Shown: positions 1 through 6,545 of the stretch, piece after piece
Layout: each line of letters begins with the position of its first letter
Numbering within the stretch: position 1 is the stretch's first letter
Origin: Alphaproteobacteria bacterium
GTDB lineage: Bacteria; Pseudomonadota; Alphaproteobacteria; RS24
Assembly (NCBI GenBank): GCA_028816945.1
Contig: JAPPQG010000219.1
Location: forward strand, 4,466-13,447
Direction of reading: 5' to 3'
Length of the DNA: 8,982 nt
The notes under the pieces: model-generated
Seen by the model: the letters and a program-made list of their open reading frames with translations, nothing else
Database searches by the model: none
Told to the model about the DNA's origin: nothing
Program-made: the position numbers and the translations under genes

Positions 1-8
1 GGCTTTGT

Positions 9-962
9 CTAGCTAGACTTTGTCCCTGTTAGATTATAGTTTGCGTGCAGGCTTGCTGTGCCGCCGCCTGTGCTGCTGTCACATATAACAATGCCGTCTT
101 CTATTAAAGCCTGTATATGCGCTAAAACAGAGAGGCTTGCGGCGGGGTGCAAACGGACATCTATATCGGCATAAAGCACAGCTACAATATCGGCAATTTG
201 CGTAGCACCTTTTTCTAACTGCTCTAAAATTTGCGCTTGGCGCGCTTCGCGGTGTGCAATATAGGCACGCACAAAAACTTGCGGGTTTTCAATCGCTGCC
301 CCATGTGTCGGGCGATAAAGCACATCATCACGCGCAAGCAGGCGGTGTAAGGCAGCCATATAATCGCGCATATTGCCATCTGGTGGGGCAATAACACTCG
401 TTGCCCAACCCATTACATGGTCGCCGGTAAATAAAGTCTTTTCCTCTTGTAACGCATAGCACATATGGTCGCTAATATGGCCGGGTGTATAAAGGGCTTG
501 CAATGTCCAATCCGCTCCCGTCAATTCATCATTATCTTGTAGGACAATATCGGGCTTAAAACTCTGGTCAATTGCCTCTTCCAAAGAAATGCCCTCATCT
601 AAATTGACTGCCTCTATTTTTTGCGTCTTGTTTTTAGGTGGGCGCAAAGCCCCGCAAACGAGCGCATGGGTGCGCTCTTTTAATGGCACAGCAAGGGGTG
701 AATGGTCGGCATGGGTGTGGGTGACAAGAATATGGCTGACAATTTCGCTAGGCTGTAAAGCCGCCATAATAGAGTCCAAATGCGCTTCATTGAGCGGGCC
801 TGGGTCAATAATCGCCACTGTCCCATTGCCAATAATGAATGTCCCTGTGCCTGTGAAAGTAAAGGGATTCGGATTATTGCAAACCACACGGCGCACAAGC
901 GGCGATAGACGCTCACACGCGCCATATTCTACCTTTGTATCGCGAATGAATGGGATTTCCAT
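9..962 (-). CDS. MBL-fold metallohydrolase with C-terminal winged helix (LACTB2-like)
   Basis: The product has 317 residues and is a predicted metal-dependent hydrolase of the metallo-beta-lactamase superfamily. The metal ligands are visible in order: HTHADH (His82, His84, Asp86, His87), the His in TPGH (His162), the Asp in TGDH (Asp181) and the His in PTHG (His220). The last third, about residues 238-293, looks like the winged-helix domain that follows the MBL core in LACTB2-type proteins, known as hydrolases or endoribonucleases; the substrate here cannot be told. The tail after about residue 295 is rich in Gly, Ser and Thr. Two start codons compete, at 966-968 and 960-962. I chose the second because the Shine-Dalgarno-like AAAGG at 972-976 lies 9 nt from it but only 3 nt from the first, and because the family usually begins close to the IPF segment. 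The gene lies downstream of tRNA-Pro on the same strand. Family call is firm, function is not. Confidence 0.88.
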   Translation of the reverse strand: MEIPFIRDTKVEYGACERLSPLVRRVVCNNPNPFTFTGTGTFIIGNGTVAIIDPGPLNEAHLDSIMAALQPSEIVSHILVTHTHADHSPLAVPLKERTHALVCGALRPPKNKTQKIEAVNLDEGISLEEAIDQSFKPDIVLQDNDELTGADWTLQALYTPGHISDHMCYALQEEKTLFTGDHVMGWATSVIAPPDGNMRDYMAALHRLLARDDVLYRPTHGAAIENPQVFVRAYIAHREARQAQILEQLEKGATQIADIVAVLYADIDVRLHPAASLSVLAHIQALIEDGIVICDSSTGGGTASLHANYNLTGTKSS

Positions 963-971
963 AATCATCTA

Positions 972-976
972 CCTTT
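972..976 (-). promoter_or_regulatory. Ribosome binding site that favours the internal MBL start
   Basis: On the minus strand this reads AAAGG. It is 3 nt from the upstream ATG (966-968) and 9 nt from the in-frame ATG at 960-962, so it fits the second start better. Confidence 0.5.
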
Positions 977-1003
977 GCCTGATTTTATTTTACCCGATTT
1001 AAC

Positions 1004-1043
1004 TGAGCGCGCCTATTATTTAATGAGCGCGCCTATTATTTAA
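1004..1043. repeat. Perfect 20-bp tandem duplication between tRNA-Pro and the MBL gene
   Basis: TGAGCGCGCCTATTATTTAA occurs at 1004-1023 and again, without a mismatch, at 1024-1043. Each copy contains the GC-only core GCGCGC followed by an AT-rich run. It lies downstream of tRNA-Pro and upstream of the MBL coding region on the minus strand, so it would be in a read-through transcript or the MBL leader. No match to the tRNA 3' end is seen, so it does not look like an integration site. Confidence 0.9.
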
Positions 1044-1067
1044 TAAATATAATTGCCTATCATATAG

Positions 1068-1144
1068 TGGTCGGCGTGGCAGGATTTGAACCTACGACCC
1101 CCTCGTCCCGAACGAGGTGCGCTACCAGACTGCGCCACACGCCG
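1068..1144 (-). tRNA. tRNA-Pro (anticodon CGG)
   Basis: A 77-nt cloverleaf can be folded by hand. The acceptor stem is CGGCGTG with CACGCCG, followed by discriminator A and an encoded CCA. The anticodon stem CCTCG/CGAGG encloses loop TTCGGGA, giving anticodon CGG, which reads the proline codon CCG. The T arm is GTAGG-TTCAAAT-CCTGC and the variable loop is 5 nt. The gene is divergent from tRNA-Gln, with a 133-bp spacer between them. Confidence 0.97.
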
Positions 1145-1277
1145 CTATTGTTCGCCCTATATGTCCGCATAACACCTCATATCCTCTATATTCTCGCTCC
1201 TAAACCTAGCTATAATGGCTATACAGATAATAAGAGGCTAGACCAATCGCCCCAAATTGCGCTATATCTAGCGTGAT
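1145..1277. promoter_or_regulatory. Divergent tRNA promoter spacer
   Basis: This 133-bp spacer separates the 5' ends of two divergent tRNA genes, so it should hold both promoters. For tRNA-Gln the best candidate is CTAGAC (1238-1243) and CTATAT (1262-1267) with an 18-bp spacer, which would start transcription a few bases before the tRNA. A lone TATAAT at 1211-1216 has no convincing -35 partner. For tRNA-Pro only a weak TATAGG on the minus strand (1157-1162) is seen. The overlapping plus-strand open frame that runs from inside tRNA-Pro through this spacer is not a gene. Confidence 0.35.
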
Positions 1278-1352
1278 TGGGGTGTAGCCAAGTGGTAAGG
1301 CACCGGTTTTTGGTATCGGCATGCGCAGGTTCGAATCCTGCCACCCCAGCCA
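1278..1352 (+). tRNA. tRNA-Gln (anticodon TTG)
   Basis: A 75-nt cloverleaf can be folded by hand. The acceptor stem is TGGGGTG with CACCCCA, then discriminator G and an encoded CCA. The anticodon stem CCGGT/ATCGG (one G-T pair) encloses loop TTTTGGT, giving anticodon TTG for glutamine codons. The T arm is GCAGG-TTCGAAT-CCTGC. It ends 64 bp from the stop codon of the convergent serine hydrolase gene, and I see no GC-rich terminator hairpin between them. Confidence 0.97.
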
Positions 1353-1372
1353 TTTTATGCGTATGCCGAATG

Positions 1373-1428
1373 CCTTATTTCTAACTTCTCATCCCTTATT
1401 TCTAATCTCTAATCTCTAATCCTTAATC
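1373..1428. repeat. Degenerate heptamer tandem array over the serine hydrolase stop codon
   Basis: Eight 7-bp units run head to tail: CCTTATT, TCTAACT, TCTCATC, CCTTATT, TCTAATC three times, then CTTAATC. The three exact TCTAATC units occupy 1401-1421, and a 12-bp direct repeat (1373-1384 and 1394-1405) recurs at 21 bp, which is three units. The array includes the last codons and the TAG stop (1416-1418) of the serine hydrolase gene and continues towards tRNA-Gln. Confidence 0.8.
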
Positions 1429-2660
1429 GCGCCATAAACGGCTTGCGCAAATTCTTCGCGTATTGGATAGCATCCATAAGGCATGGTTTGCGCTAAAAAG
1501 ATGACAATTAAATCTTTGACGGGGTCTATCCAAAAATTTGTATTGGCTAGCCCGCCCCATGCATAAGTGCCGTTTGAGGTGGGGGCTTGTGTTTTGGTTG
1601 CGTCTAAAACGAGCGACCAACCAATGCCAAACCCCATGCCTTCAACGCCTGTGGCGGTAAATGAGCCTTTTGCATAACCGTCCAAATCACCCCCATGCGC
1701 TAATTGATTGCGGCGCATAAAAGCAAGCGTTTCTGCTTTGACAAATTGTTTGCCGTCTAATGTGCCGTCAGCGCGTAACATACAACAAAATCGGTAATAA
1801 TCATTTAATGTCGAAAGCAAGCCACCACCGCCGCCTAAAAAGCGCGGCTGGCTGTCATAAATTGTTCGCGCCGGGGAATCAATCGCGCGTGGATAGCCTA
1901 TATTTGGATCATGGTAATAGCAATGTGTGAGGCGGTTTTTTTTCTCTGGGCTAATGTCAAAATCTGTATCCACCATGCCAAGCGGTTCTAATAAATGGGT
2001 TTTGAAAAATATATCGAGCGGTTGGTTGGCGACAATTTCAATAACGCGCCCGATAACATCTAGCCCAACCGAATAATTCCAACCCGTGCCGGGCGCAAAT
2101 AAGAGAGGCAGTTGTGCCAATATATCAACAAATTCCTCTAATGTTTTGCCACAATTACGCGCCCCATTTAATTGCTTGCGCCGATAAAGCGCATCGACGG
2201 GATGGTCGGCGACAAAATCATAAGTTAAGCCTGATTGATGGGTTAGCAAATCATGCAAAGTCATGTCTCGTTCAAGTGGGCGGGCTGTGTAATCTTGTGC
2301 TGTGCCATTTTCCCAGACTTGCGTATTGGCAAAAGCGGGTATGTAGGTTTTAAGCGGGTCATTTAATTGCACTTTGCCTTGTTCGACAAGCATCATAAGG
2401 CCAAGACTCGTTAGCGGCTTTGTCATAGAATAAATGCGGAAAATACTATCAGGCGCAATCTCGAAACCATCAGCGGCTTCTTGGCGCATAGCAGATTTGC
2501 CACGACATATAAGGCTAGCAATTTCCCCGTGCCGAGCAATGAGATAAGCATAGCCCGAAAATTTTTCCGCCTCTACATAATGCTTATCTAAATAGGCTGT
2601 AAGCTGTTGCAATTTATCACTATCAAAACCCAATTTTTCGGCTTCTACTGTCTCTAACAT
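1416..2660 (-). CDS. Class C beta-lactamase-like serine hydrolase (family VIII esterase type)
   Basis: The product has 414 residues and belongs to the beta-lactamase/penicillin-binding-protein-like serine hydrolases (Pfam PF00144). The catalytic SxxK motif is S78-M-T-K81, and Y196 in WNYSVG matches the second catalytic element. At the KTG position it has W368-G-G, as in EstB-like family VIII esterases, so an esterase or amidase role is more likely than beta-lactam resistance. This is inference, because activity in this family is hard to predict. I see no clear signal peptide, so it is probably cytoplasmic. The ATG at 2658-2660 has a good GGAG ribosome site at 2666-2669, 5 nt away. It begins only 11 bp after the peptidase stop codon, so the two are probably co-transcribed. 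The last codons sit inside a heptamer repeat. Confidence 0.9.
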   Translation of the reverse strand: MLETVEAEKLGFDSDKLQQLTAYLDKHYVEAEKFSGYAYLIARHGEIASLICRGKSAMRQEAADGFEIAPDSIFRIYSMTKPLTSLGLMMLVEQGKVQLNDPLKTYIPAFANTQVWENGTAQDYTARPLERDMTLHDLLTHQSGLTYDFVADHPVDALYRRKQLNGARNCGKTLEEFVDILAQLPLLFAPGTGWNYSVGLDVIGRVIEIVANQPLDIFFKTHLLEPLGMVDTDFDISPEKKNRLTHCYYHDPNIGYPRAIDSPARTIYDSQPRFLGGGGGLLSTLNDYYRFCCMLRADGTLDGKQFVKAETLAFMRRNQLAHGGDLDGYAKGSFTATGVEGMGFGIGWSLVLDATKTQAPTSNGTYAWGGLANTNFWIDPVKDLIVIFLAQTMPYGCYPIREEFAQAVYGAIKD

Positions 2661-2670
2661 GCAAACTCCG

Positions 2671-2745
2671 TTTATTTATTGTGAATATGTTTATTATCAA
2701 TATGTTTATTATCAATATGTTTATTATCAATATGTTTATTATGAA
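2671..2745. repeat. 15-bp minisatellite coding the C-terminal tail of oligopeptidase B
   Basis: Five 15-bp units lie at 2671-2685, 2686-2700, 2701-2715, 2716-2730 and 2731-2745. Three central units are identical (TATGTTTATTATCAA), the one at 2731 differs by one base, and the one at 2671 is degenerate and carries the stop codon. On the minus strand each unit encodes the pentapeptide HIDNK or a variant. Because the unit is a multiple of three, copy-number change keeps the frame. Confidence 0.95.
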
Positions 2746-4813
2746 TATACAGAATAAATGTATAAATTAAAGCAATCTCACGCAAGCGATTAAAACGCCC
2801 CGCTTTGCCCCCATGCCCCGCCTGCATATTTGTTTTTAACAAAGTTAGCCCGTCATCTGTGCGCCGTTCGCGCAAGCGGGCAACCCATTTTGCAGGCTCC
2901 CAATAGGTCACACGCGGGTCTGTCAATCCAGCTGTGGCAAGAATATGCGGATAAGCGCAAGCAGCAATATTTTCATAAGGTGCATAAGCAGCAATGGTCT
3001 CATAATCATCGGCATTTTTTATAGGATTGCCCCATTCAGGCCATTCAGGCGGGGTGAGCGGGAGTGTGTCGTCTAGCATGGTCGCCAATATATCCACAAA
3101 TGGCACTTCGGCAACCGCCCCACAAAATAAATCGGGCGCAAAATTAAGAGCCGCGCCAACCAATAGCCCGCCGGCACTTCCGCCGTGAATGGTAATTTGC
3201 TTTTTTTGTGTCAAGCCATTGTCAATGAGGGCATGTGCGGCGGCAATAAAATCGGTAAAACTATTTTGCTTTTTTTTGCCGCGCCCTTGCAAAAACCAAT
3301 TATGCCCCATAGCTTTGCCGCCGCGAATATGCGCAATCGCATAAATAAAACCGCGGTCGACAAGGCTTAAACGAGTGGTTGAAAAATCAGCTGCGATTAT
3401 TGTGCCATAAGCCCCATAACCATAGAGCAGAGCGGGTGCTGTGCCGTCTAATGGCGTGTCTTTATGATATAATAGGGAAAGGGGGATTTTGGCGCCGTCT
3501 TTTGCCTCAGCCCATAAGCGGCGCGTAATATAATTATTTGGCTCATGACCGCTTGGTACAATTTGTTCATGGACTAATTGGCGCACATCTGTTTCCATAT
3601 TATAGTCAAAAATCTGTTCAGGCCGCGTCATGGACGCATAACTAAAACGGCATATATTTGTGTCATATTCAAATCCCGCCTCTAATGTTAATTCATAAGC
3701 CTCCTCCTCAAAGGCAATCTGTTTTATATCCCCCGTTTTGACAGATTGAATATAAAGGGCGGGGAGGGCATTTTCCCGCGCCAACCAGACAAGATGATTT
3801 TCAAATGCCGCCACATCTAATAATAAGCACCCCGCTTTGTGCGGGATAAATTCTTGCCAATTTGTCGGCTCATTTAAGGTGGCCTGCATGAGTTTATAAT
3901 CAACCGCCCCATCTTTATTGGTAAGTAGAATAAGCCGTTTGCGTGCTGCATCATAGGTGGCAGTATATTCAACACCTTTAAGGCGCGGGGCAATCAGTTG
4001 CGGCGCGGCTTCGGGCTTGTATGCGTCAATCACCCATATTTCAGAAGTTTCATGATTATAGCAGTCGATAAAAATAATATCACCCGAACGACTAGCGGAT
4101 AGGCTGACAAAAAAGCCCGCATCTTTTTCCTCAAAGACAAGCCTATCGGCACTTTGCATTGTGCCAAGTCGATGACACATAACACGATTAGGGCGGTGTT
4201 GGTCGTCTAATAAAACATAGAAAATATATTGCCCGTCGGCAGCCCAAGCCATGCTCCCGCTTGCATTTTCTAGCCTATCGGGCAAATTATCTTTTTGACT
4301 GGCAATATCGCGCATATAAATCGTGCAATGTTCTGACCCCTGCCTATCCACCGCCCAAGCCAATAGGTCTTGTGCGGGGGTGGGGCAGTGATTAATGAGT
4401 TTGAAATAGGTCTCATTGTCCGCTTCCTTATTACAATCAAGCACAATTTGCGGCTTTGTGCCGTCGCGTTGGCTACGGCATATTTGTGGATGTTCGGCCC
4501 CCTGTTGATAGTGCCATGCCCATGCCCATTGTTTATTCGGCATAGGGGGTGTGCGCTCATCTTCCTTAATGCGTGCCTGCATTTCAGCAAATAAAAGTTC
4601 GGGCAATTCGCCCGTTTGGCTGATAATGGCTTCACAATATGCGTTTTCAGCCTGTAAATAACGCCGAATATCGGCACGCAAACAATGCGGCTCTTTCATA
4701 ATTGTTTGCCAATTTTCATCGCGTAGCCAAGCATATTCATCTTCGCGGGTGAAAGAGTGGTGGGTTTGCCGATAGGGTTTTTTTGCTGCGCGCGGGGGGT
4801 TAGGTTTTTTCAT
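2672..4813 (-). CDS. ptrB: Oligopeptidase B-type S9A serine peptidase with repeat tail
   Basis: From the chosen start the product has 713 residues; E. coli protease II has 686. It should cleave peptides after basic residues, in the cytoplasm, as oligopeptidase B does. An N-terminal beta-propeller covers about residues 60-405 and the alpha/beta-hydrolase domain about 415-690. The catalytic triad is visible as Ser546 in GGSAGG, Asp632 in [12 protein letters not shown] and His667 in QAGHGG, all typical of the family. The normal C terminus is followed by a 23-residue tail of HIDNK repeats made by the 15-bp minisatellite. The open frame extends to an ATG at 4841-4843, but only the ATG at 4811-4813 has a well-placed ribosome site, so I used that. 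It overlaps the end of msrB by 14 bp, which suggests translational coupling. Confidence 0.93.
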   Translation of the reverse strand: MKKPNPPRAAKKPYRQTHHSFTREDEYAWLRDENWQTIMKEPHCLRADIRRYLQAENAYCEAIISQTGELPELLFAEMQARIKEDERTPPMPNKQWAWAWHYQQGAEHPQICRSQRDGTKPQIVLDCNKEADNETYFKLINHCPTPAQDLLAWAVDRQGSEHCTIYMRDIASQKDNLPDRLENASGSMAWAADGQYIFYVLLDDQHRPNRVMCHRLGTMQSADRLVFEEKDAGFFVSLSASRSGDIIFIDCYNHETSEIWVIDAYKPEAAPQLIAPRLKGVEYTATYDAARKRLILLTNKDGAVDYKLMQATLNEPTNWQEFIPHKAGCLLLDVAAFENHLVWLARENALPALYIQSVKTGDIKQIAFEEEAYELTLEAGFEYDTNICRFSYASMTRPEQIFDYNMETDVRQLVHEQIVPSGHEPNNYITRRLWAEAKDGAKIPLSLLYHKDTPLDGTAPALLYGYGAYGTIIAADFSTTRLSLVDRGFIYAIAHIRGGKAMGHNWFLQGRGKKKQNSFTDFIAAAHALIDNGLTQKKQITIHGGSAGGLLVGAALNFAPDLFCGAVAEVPFVDILATMLDDTLPLTPPEWPEWGNPIKNADDYETIAAYAPYENIAACAYPHILATAGLTDPRVTYWEPAKWVARLRERRTDDGLTLLKTNMQAGHGGKAGRFNRLREIALIYTFILYIHNKHIDNKHIDNKHIDNKHIHNK

Positions 4814-5228
4814 CATCGCCTCGTAGCGATAATGCTGTGCCATTCATACAATAACGTTGCCCTGTTGGCTGCGGGCCGTCGGGAAATACATGACCTAAAT
4901 GCGCGCCGCATTTTTTGCATATTATCTCTATCCGCCGCATACCCAATTTATTGTCGGCGCGCTCTTCAACCGCCTCTGCATCAATGGGCTGGAAAAAACT
5001 AGGCCACCCCGTGCCACTATCATATTTTGCATTTGAATGGAAAAGCGGCGCATCACAGCAAATGCAATAATATATGCCGTCTGCTTTGCAATCCCAATAA
5101 GGGCCATTAAAGGCTGGCTCTGTCCCGCCTTGACGGGTTATATAAAATTGTTCAGCGGTTAATTGCTTGCGCCAATCGGCTTGCGATTTCATTATTGGCC
5201 GCTTTTTATCTTGTGCTTTTTTATCCAT
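4800..5228 (-). CDS. msrB: Peptide-methionine (R)-S-oxide reductase
   Basis: The product has 142 residues, the usual size for free-standing MsrB, which reduces methionine-R-sulfoxide in oxidised proteins using thioredoxin. The structural zinc site is formed by C55-x-x-C58 and C104-x-x-C107. The catalytic Cys127 lies in RYCMNG, and SGTGWPSF and HLGHVF are family signatures. The position that is a resolving Cys in SGCGWPSF-type enzymes is Thr here, so another Cys (Cys47 is a candidate) or thioredoxin itself must resolve the intermediate. The ATG at 5226-5228 has a weak GGA about 11 nt upstream; an alternative ATG at 5190-5192 would remove 12 lysine-rich residues and shows no better ribosome site. 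Downstream it overlaps the peptidase gene; upstream a 79-bp gap separates it from the regulator, and I see no clear terminator there. Confidence 0.95.
   Translation of the reverse strand: MDKKAQDKKRPIMKSQADWRKQLTAEQFYITRQGGTEPAFNGPYWDCKADGIYYCICCDAPLFHSNAKYDSGTGWPSFFQPIDAEAVEERADNKLGMRRIEIICKKCGAHLGHVFPDGPQPTGQRYCMNGTALSLRGDDEKT
4819..4822 (-). promoter_or_regulatory. Ribosome binding site that sets the oligopeptidase B start
   Basis: GAGG on the minus strand lies 5 nt before the ATG at 4811-4813 and 2 nt before the tandem ATG at 4814-4816. It sits inside the msrB coding region. The upstream ATG at 4841-4843 has no such site, so the shorter protein is preferred. Confidence 0.6.
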
Positions 5229-5307
5229 TCAGCATTTCCATATTTTGCCCCATATTGGGTTATGAAAGGATAATTTGGCGCAATTTTGCCTGCCTGTCTA
5301 GGTCAAA

Positions 5308-5802
5308 TTAGCTCATGCGGCTTGTGCCGCGTGTCGTTTTATTTTCCGCCTCTAATTTGTTAATATAAGGCCATAAATTACGCCCCCATTGATTGACGGC
5401 TTTTTTTAATTTGTCTGTTGGCACATAAAGTTCAGCCCGCCCAATGCGTTGCAAAGTGCGGATATAGCCGCGCTCTTCAAAGCGGCGCATCGTTGCCCGC
5501 ACTGTGCCATAAGCACGCCCTGTGACTTCAACAAAATTCTTTGTCACAGTGGATTTACCCTCTGCCTCATTGGCAAGAATAATGAATAACATTATCCAAT
5601 CTTCATATTGAGGCGCGGCACTATCAAAAAGCTCACGCCCGAATATATGCGCATTCAATAAGACATTGATACTGCGCACAGCCTCTGGCAAAAGCCCCGG
5701 CACATGGGTGGGAATTTCTACTGGTAGTTGAAATTCATGCAAGTCTGTTTTATCCATTTTCCCTATTTTCTGGGGTTTTACAGTTGTTATGCGGTTTGTC
5801 AT
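5308..5802 (-). CDS. MarR-like winged-helix transcriptional regulator
   Basis: The product has 164 residues and looks like a small DNA-binding regulator. Residues about 66-128 form a winged helix: a first helix (DWIMLFIILANEAEG), a second (TVTKNFVEVTG), a recognition helix (AYGTVRATMRRFEERGYI) and a wing (LQRIGRAELYVPT). Before it lies a segment that may serve dimerisation, and the C-terminal tail is basic and Ser/Thr-rich. The layout recalls MarR-type regulators, but I recognise no subfamily or ligand. The ATG at 5800-5802 has AGGA at 5810-5813, 7 nt away; an in-frame ATG at 5755-5757 is less well placed. It is divergent from the DnaA-like gene across a palindrome-rich gap, which fits autoregulation and control of that neighbour. 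It is 79 bp upstream of msrB on the same strand and may be the first gene of that run. Confidence 0.75.
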   Translation of the reverse strand: MTNRITTVKPQKIGKMDKTDLHEFQLPVEIPTHVPGLLPEAVRSINVLLNAHIFGRELFDSAAPQYEDWIMLFIILANEAEGKSTVTKNFVEVTGRAYGTVRATMRRFEERGYIRTLQRIGRAELYVPTDKLKKAVNQWGRNLWPYINKLEAENKTTRGTSRMS

Positions 5803-5848
5803 AGCGATTTCCTAACATATTCCTTTGATTGTATAATTATATAGTTCA

Positions 5849-5878
5849 ATTATAGAACGAGCATTATATAATGCTTAA
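5849..5878 (-). promoter_or_regulatory. Candidate promoter of the winged-helix regulator gene
   Basis: On the minus strand a -35-like TTAAGC (5873-5878) and a perfect -10 TATAAT (5849-5854) are separated by 18 bp. The 14-bp palindrome at 5861-5874 fills most of the spacer, so a bound repressor would block the polymerase. The leader would be about 40 nt. Confidence 0.4.
5861..5874. promoter_or_regulatory. Candidate operator: 14-bp perfect palindrome GCATTATATAATGC
   Basis: Two GCATTAT half-sites abut with no spacer. The site shares its last two bases with a second perfect palindrome, GCTTAATTAAGC (5873-5884). It lies inside the candidate regulator promoter. Confidence 0.5.
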
Positions 5879-5957
5879 TTAAGCAGATTTTGAGGAATAA
5901 TGCAAAAAATAATTTCAAATAAAAATAAAATTTTTCACTTTTTATTCCATAAAACAG

Positions 5958-5986
5958 CTGAAACTGGCGGCATTATTTAATATAAT
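5958..5986 (+). promoter_or_regulatory. Candidate promoter of the DnaA-like gene
   Basis: A -35-like CTGAAA (5958-5963) and a perfect -10 TATAAT (5981-5986) are spaced by 17 bp. The inverted pair GCATTAT-N5-ATAATGC (5970-5988) covers the spacer and the -10, and the 18-bp palindrome at 5992-6009 would cover the start site. The predicted leader is long, about 145 nt. Confidence 0.4.
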
Positions 5987-5988
5987 GC
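5970..5988. promoter_or_regulatory. Candidate operator: GCATTAT-N5-ATAATGC inverted repeat
   Basis: The 7-bp arms (5970-5976 and 5982-5988) are the same half-site as in the 14-bp palindrome at 5861-5874, but with a 5-bp spacer. The site overlaps the predicted -10 of the DnaA-like gene. Confidence 0.5.
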
Positions 5989-5991
5989 TAA

Positions 5992-6009
5992 TAGAAATTG
6001 CAATTTCTA
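5992..6009. promoter_or_regulatory. 18-bp perfect palindrome TAGAAATTGCAATTTCTA
   Basis: All nine base pairs of each arm match, with no central spacer. Size and symmetry fit an operator for a dimeric winged-helix regulator. It lies just after the candidate -10 of the DnaA-like gene, where a bound protein would block initiation. No run of T follows directly, so it is not a typical terminator. Confidence 0.6.
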
Positions 6010-6124
6010 GTTGTTAATTTTTTTAATTATATGAATATATTGGGGAAAACGAAATTATTACCCCAACATTAGAATTAGTCAAAAATAGTAGCGTGCGTAG
6101 AAATTTAAATTTGTAGAGCAAATT

Positions 6125-6132
6125 AAAGGAGG
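6125..6132 (+). promoter_or_regulatory. Full-consensus ribosome binding site of the DnaA-like gene
   Basis: AAAGGAGG lies 5 nt before the ATG at 6138. It is the strongest ribosome site in the window; most other genes here have weak sites, so this gene is probably translated well once transcribed. Confidence 0.85.
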
Positions 6133-6137
6133 AACGT

Positions 6138-6545
6138 ATGCTATCTGCTTATTCTTTTTGTGGCCGTCGTCGGGCCGGTTTATTGCGTGCTGAAAATCCA
6201 GATCCAAAAGATGTGCGCAAACTCGCTTGTGCGCATTTAGTCATTGCCAATACAGGTCTTGCGCATGGTGTGCCGGCGCGCTTTATGCTATCGCCCGGCC
6301 GCGGGCGCACCCGTCTTGCACAGGCGCGCCAAACAGCTCAATATCTTTGCCATATTCGTTTTTCGATGACTTTAACGCAAATTGGGCAAACCTTTAATCG
6401 GGACCGCACAACTGTTTCACATGCCTGCCAGCGCATTGAGGAAATGCGTGATATTCCAAGCCATGATCTTGCTATGGATTGTCTTGAAGCGGGGTTAGAG
6501 CAACTTGCACAATCACTAGATTTGATTGATGATGACGCCTGCTGA
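6138..6545 (+). CDS. DnaA domain IV-like DNA-binding protein lacking the AAA+ ATPase
   Basis: The product has 135 residues. Residues about 62-104 match the helix-turn-helix of DnaA domain IV: the ARQTAQYLC helix, then LTQIGQTFNRDRTTVSHACQRIEEM, close to the DnaA signature whose usual form is GRDHTTVxHAC. His is replaced by Arg at position 90 in that motif, so the bound sequence may differ from a standard DnaA box. There is no Walker A or B motif and no room for the AAA+ domain, so it cannot be the replication initiator. It more likely acts as a DNA-binding regulator or as a modulator competing at DnaA sites; this is inference. Its reading frame overlaps the start of the DUF6456 gene, so the two are expected to be co-expressed. 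Expression is probably set by the palindrome-rich region upstream. Confidence 0.85.
   Translation: MLSAYSFCGRRRAGLLRAENPDPKDVRKLACAHLVIANTGLAHGVPARFMLSPGRGRTRLAQARQTAQYLCHIRFSMTLTQIGQTFNRDRTTVSHACQRIEEMRDIPSHDLAMDCLEAGLEQLAQSLDLIDDDAC

Larger units (their letters stand above)
5803..6137. promoter_or_regulatory. AT-rich divergent control region with clustered palindromes
   Basis: This 335-bp gap holds no credible gene. It contains GCATTAT or its complement five times (5861-5867, 5868-5874, 5897-5903, 5970-5976, 5982-5988). Perfect palindromes are GCATTATATAATGC (5861-5874), GCTTAATTAAGC (5873-5884), an 18-bp one at 5992-6009, and AAATTTAAATTT (6101-6112). TTGGGG (6040-6045) and CCCCAA (6061-6066) form a further inverted pair with a 15-nt loop. 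The clustering suggests operator sites for the neighbouring regulator; this link is inference. Confidence 0.75.

Noticed and set aside
589..1002. Plus-strand open frame opposite the MBL gene
   Set aside because: It is a shadow of a well-supported MBL gene, shows no recognisable domain and has no ribosome site.
1004..1043. 20-bp repeat as an attachment site next to a tRNA
   Set aside because: The unit does not match the tRNA-Pro 3' end, the copies are adjacent rather than flanking an element, and no integrase is present.
1416..2660. True beta-lactamase resistance gene
   Set aside because: The KTG motif is replaced by WGG as in family VIII esterases, and no signal peptide for export is seen.
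4814..4843. Longer start for oligopeptidase B at 4841-4843
   Set aside because: No ribosome site precedes it, and it would deepen the overlap with msrB to 44 bp; the ATG at 4811-4813 has GAGG at the right distance.
5221..5229. DnaA-box-like TTATCCATT here and at 5752-5760
   Set aside because: Both differ from the box at the last two bases and simply reflect the start codon followed by Asp-Lys codons. No exact box was found, so there is no sign of an origin.
6014..6026. CtrA binding site in the divergent region
   Set aside because: Two TTAA words are present but separated by 5 bp instead of the 7 bp expected for TTAA-N7-TTAA.
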